A stretch of 64,000 nt of DNA from Roseovarius pelagicus (GTDB lineage Bacteria; Pseudomonadota; Alphaproteobacteria; Rhodobacterales; Rhodobacteraceae): contig NZ_CP106738.1 of the NCBI RefSeq assembly GCF_025639885.1, positions 62,001 to 126,000 of the forward strand, given 5' to 3'. The notes beneath the pieces were generated by a model. That model saw only the letters and a program-made list of their open reading frames with translations, was not told the origin of the DNA and did no database searches. Of this stretch, positions 63,896 through 64,000 are shown piece after piece (the first letter of the stretch is position 1; every line of letters starts with the position of its first letter). A program made the position numbers and the translations under genes.

Positions 63896-64000
63896 CTGAA
63901 ATCGTGCATGTGGCATTGGGATCGCGCGCCTACGACGTGCATGTGGGGCCGGGCCTGCTGGGGCAATCCGGGCGGCTGATTGCCCCGCTGCTACGGCGTC
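63892..64000 (+). CDS. aroB: 3-dehydroquinate synthase, N-terminal fragment cut by window edge
   Basis: Only the first 36 codons are present: EIVHVALGSRAYDVHVGPGL is the characteristic AroB opening. The start overlaps the aroK stop by 4 bases, supporting the assignment. The remaining ~330 residues lie beyond the window. Confidence 0.9.
   Translation, partial: MTEIVHVALGSRAYDVHVGPGLLGQSGRLIAPLLRR

Overview
The window is dense, GC-rich and nearly all coding. It looks like a chromosomal piece from a marine Rhodobacterales (Roseobacter-group) alphaproteobacterium. Supporting evidence: the argS-side SPOR-nagZ-scpA-scpB block, the DUF177-rpmF-plsX-fabH-ihfA-MerR block, the F1-ATPase zeta subunit, a two-domain dCTP deaminase, a non-pyrrolysine MttB-family protein, paired dimethylglycine-dehydrogenase-like flavoproteins, and a methionine synthase that appears split into separate polypeptides. 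No rRNA, phage, insertion sequence or CRISPR array was seen. The window cuts a SPOR-domain gene at the left edge and aroB at the right edge.

Layout. 0-3.5 kb: cell envelope and chromosome segregation (SPOR, nagZ, scpA, scpB). 3.5-4.7 kb: dcd and tRNA-Pro. 4.8-9.4 kb: minus-strand lipid and ribosome cluster. 9.5-12.7 kb: bamE, an OlsB-like acyltransferase and an ABC-F ATPase. 12.8-16.5 kb: tkt, a coiled-coil protein with zapA, and a PRC-barrel protein. 16.8-19.2 kb: a uvrD-family helicase behind a good alphaproteobacterial LexA box. 19.3-22.3 kb: a cobalamin riboswitch ahead of a 92-aa unknown protein, a sugar acetyltransferase and adenine deaminase. 22.3-26.8 kb: TetR, MttB-like protein, cupin and several small or broken accessory genes. 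26.8-27.2 kb: an unusual tRNA-Ser-like gene and a CAU tRNA. 27.3-31.4 kb: purM, purN, rnd, a lipoprotein and sufE. 31.4-36.1 kb: DUF1638, YbjQ, corrinoid protein, radical SAM protein and a homocysteine methyltransferase. 36.2-39.8 kb: ATPase zeta subunit, a broken polyamine-binding protein, purC, purS, purQ. 39.9-46.5 kb: dctB, dctD, RNase E/G, TusA. 46.6-50.1 kb: ccdA, a frameshifted hydrolase and a P450. 50.1-57.8 kb: two FAD/GcvT-type dehydrogenases around DUF2254 and a lysine-rich secreted protein. 58-64 kb: a Cys-module secreted protein, a frameshifted CorC/HlyC protein, xerD, two envelope proteins, aroK and aroB.

Theme: one-carbon and methyl metabolism. The MttB-like protein, the corrinoid protein, DUF1638, the Bmt-type homocysteine methyltransferase and two DMGDH-like enzymes fit glycine-betaine or methylamine use and B12-dependent methionine synthesis. 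Purine synthesis (purM, N, C, S, Q) consumes one-carbon units.

Two observations stand out. First, four genes are each broken by a single extra base, and at every site removing one base gives a frame that reads through and creates a GANTC (CcrM) site. A methylation-linked consensus error is a serious alternative to four real pseudogenes. Second, the tRNA-Ser(UGA)-like gene at 26.8 kb folds best with an 8-bp acceptor and 4-bp T stem, like the reported allo-tRNAs.
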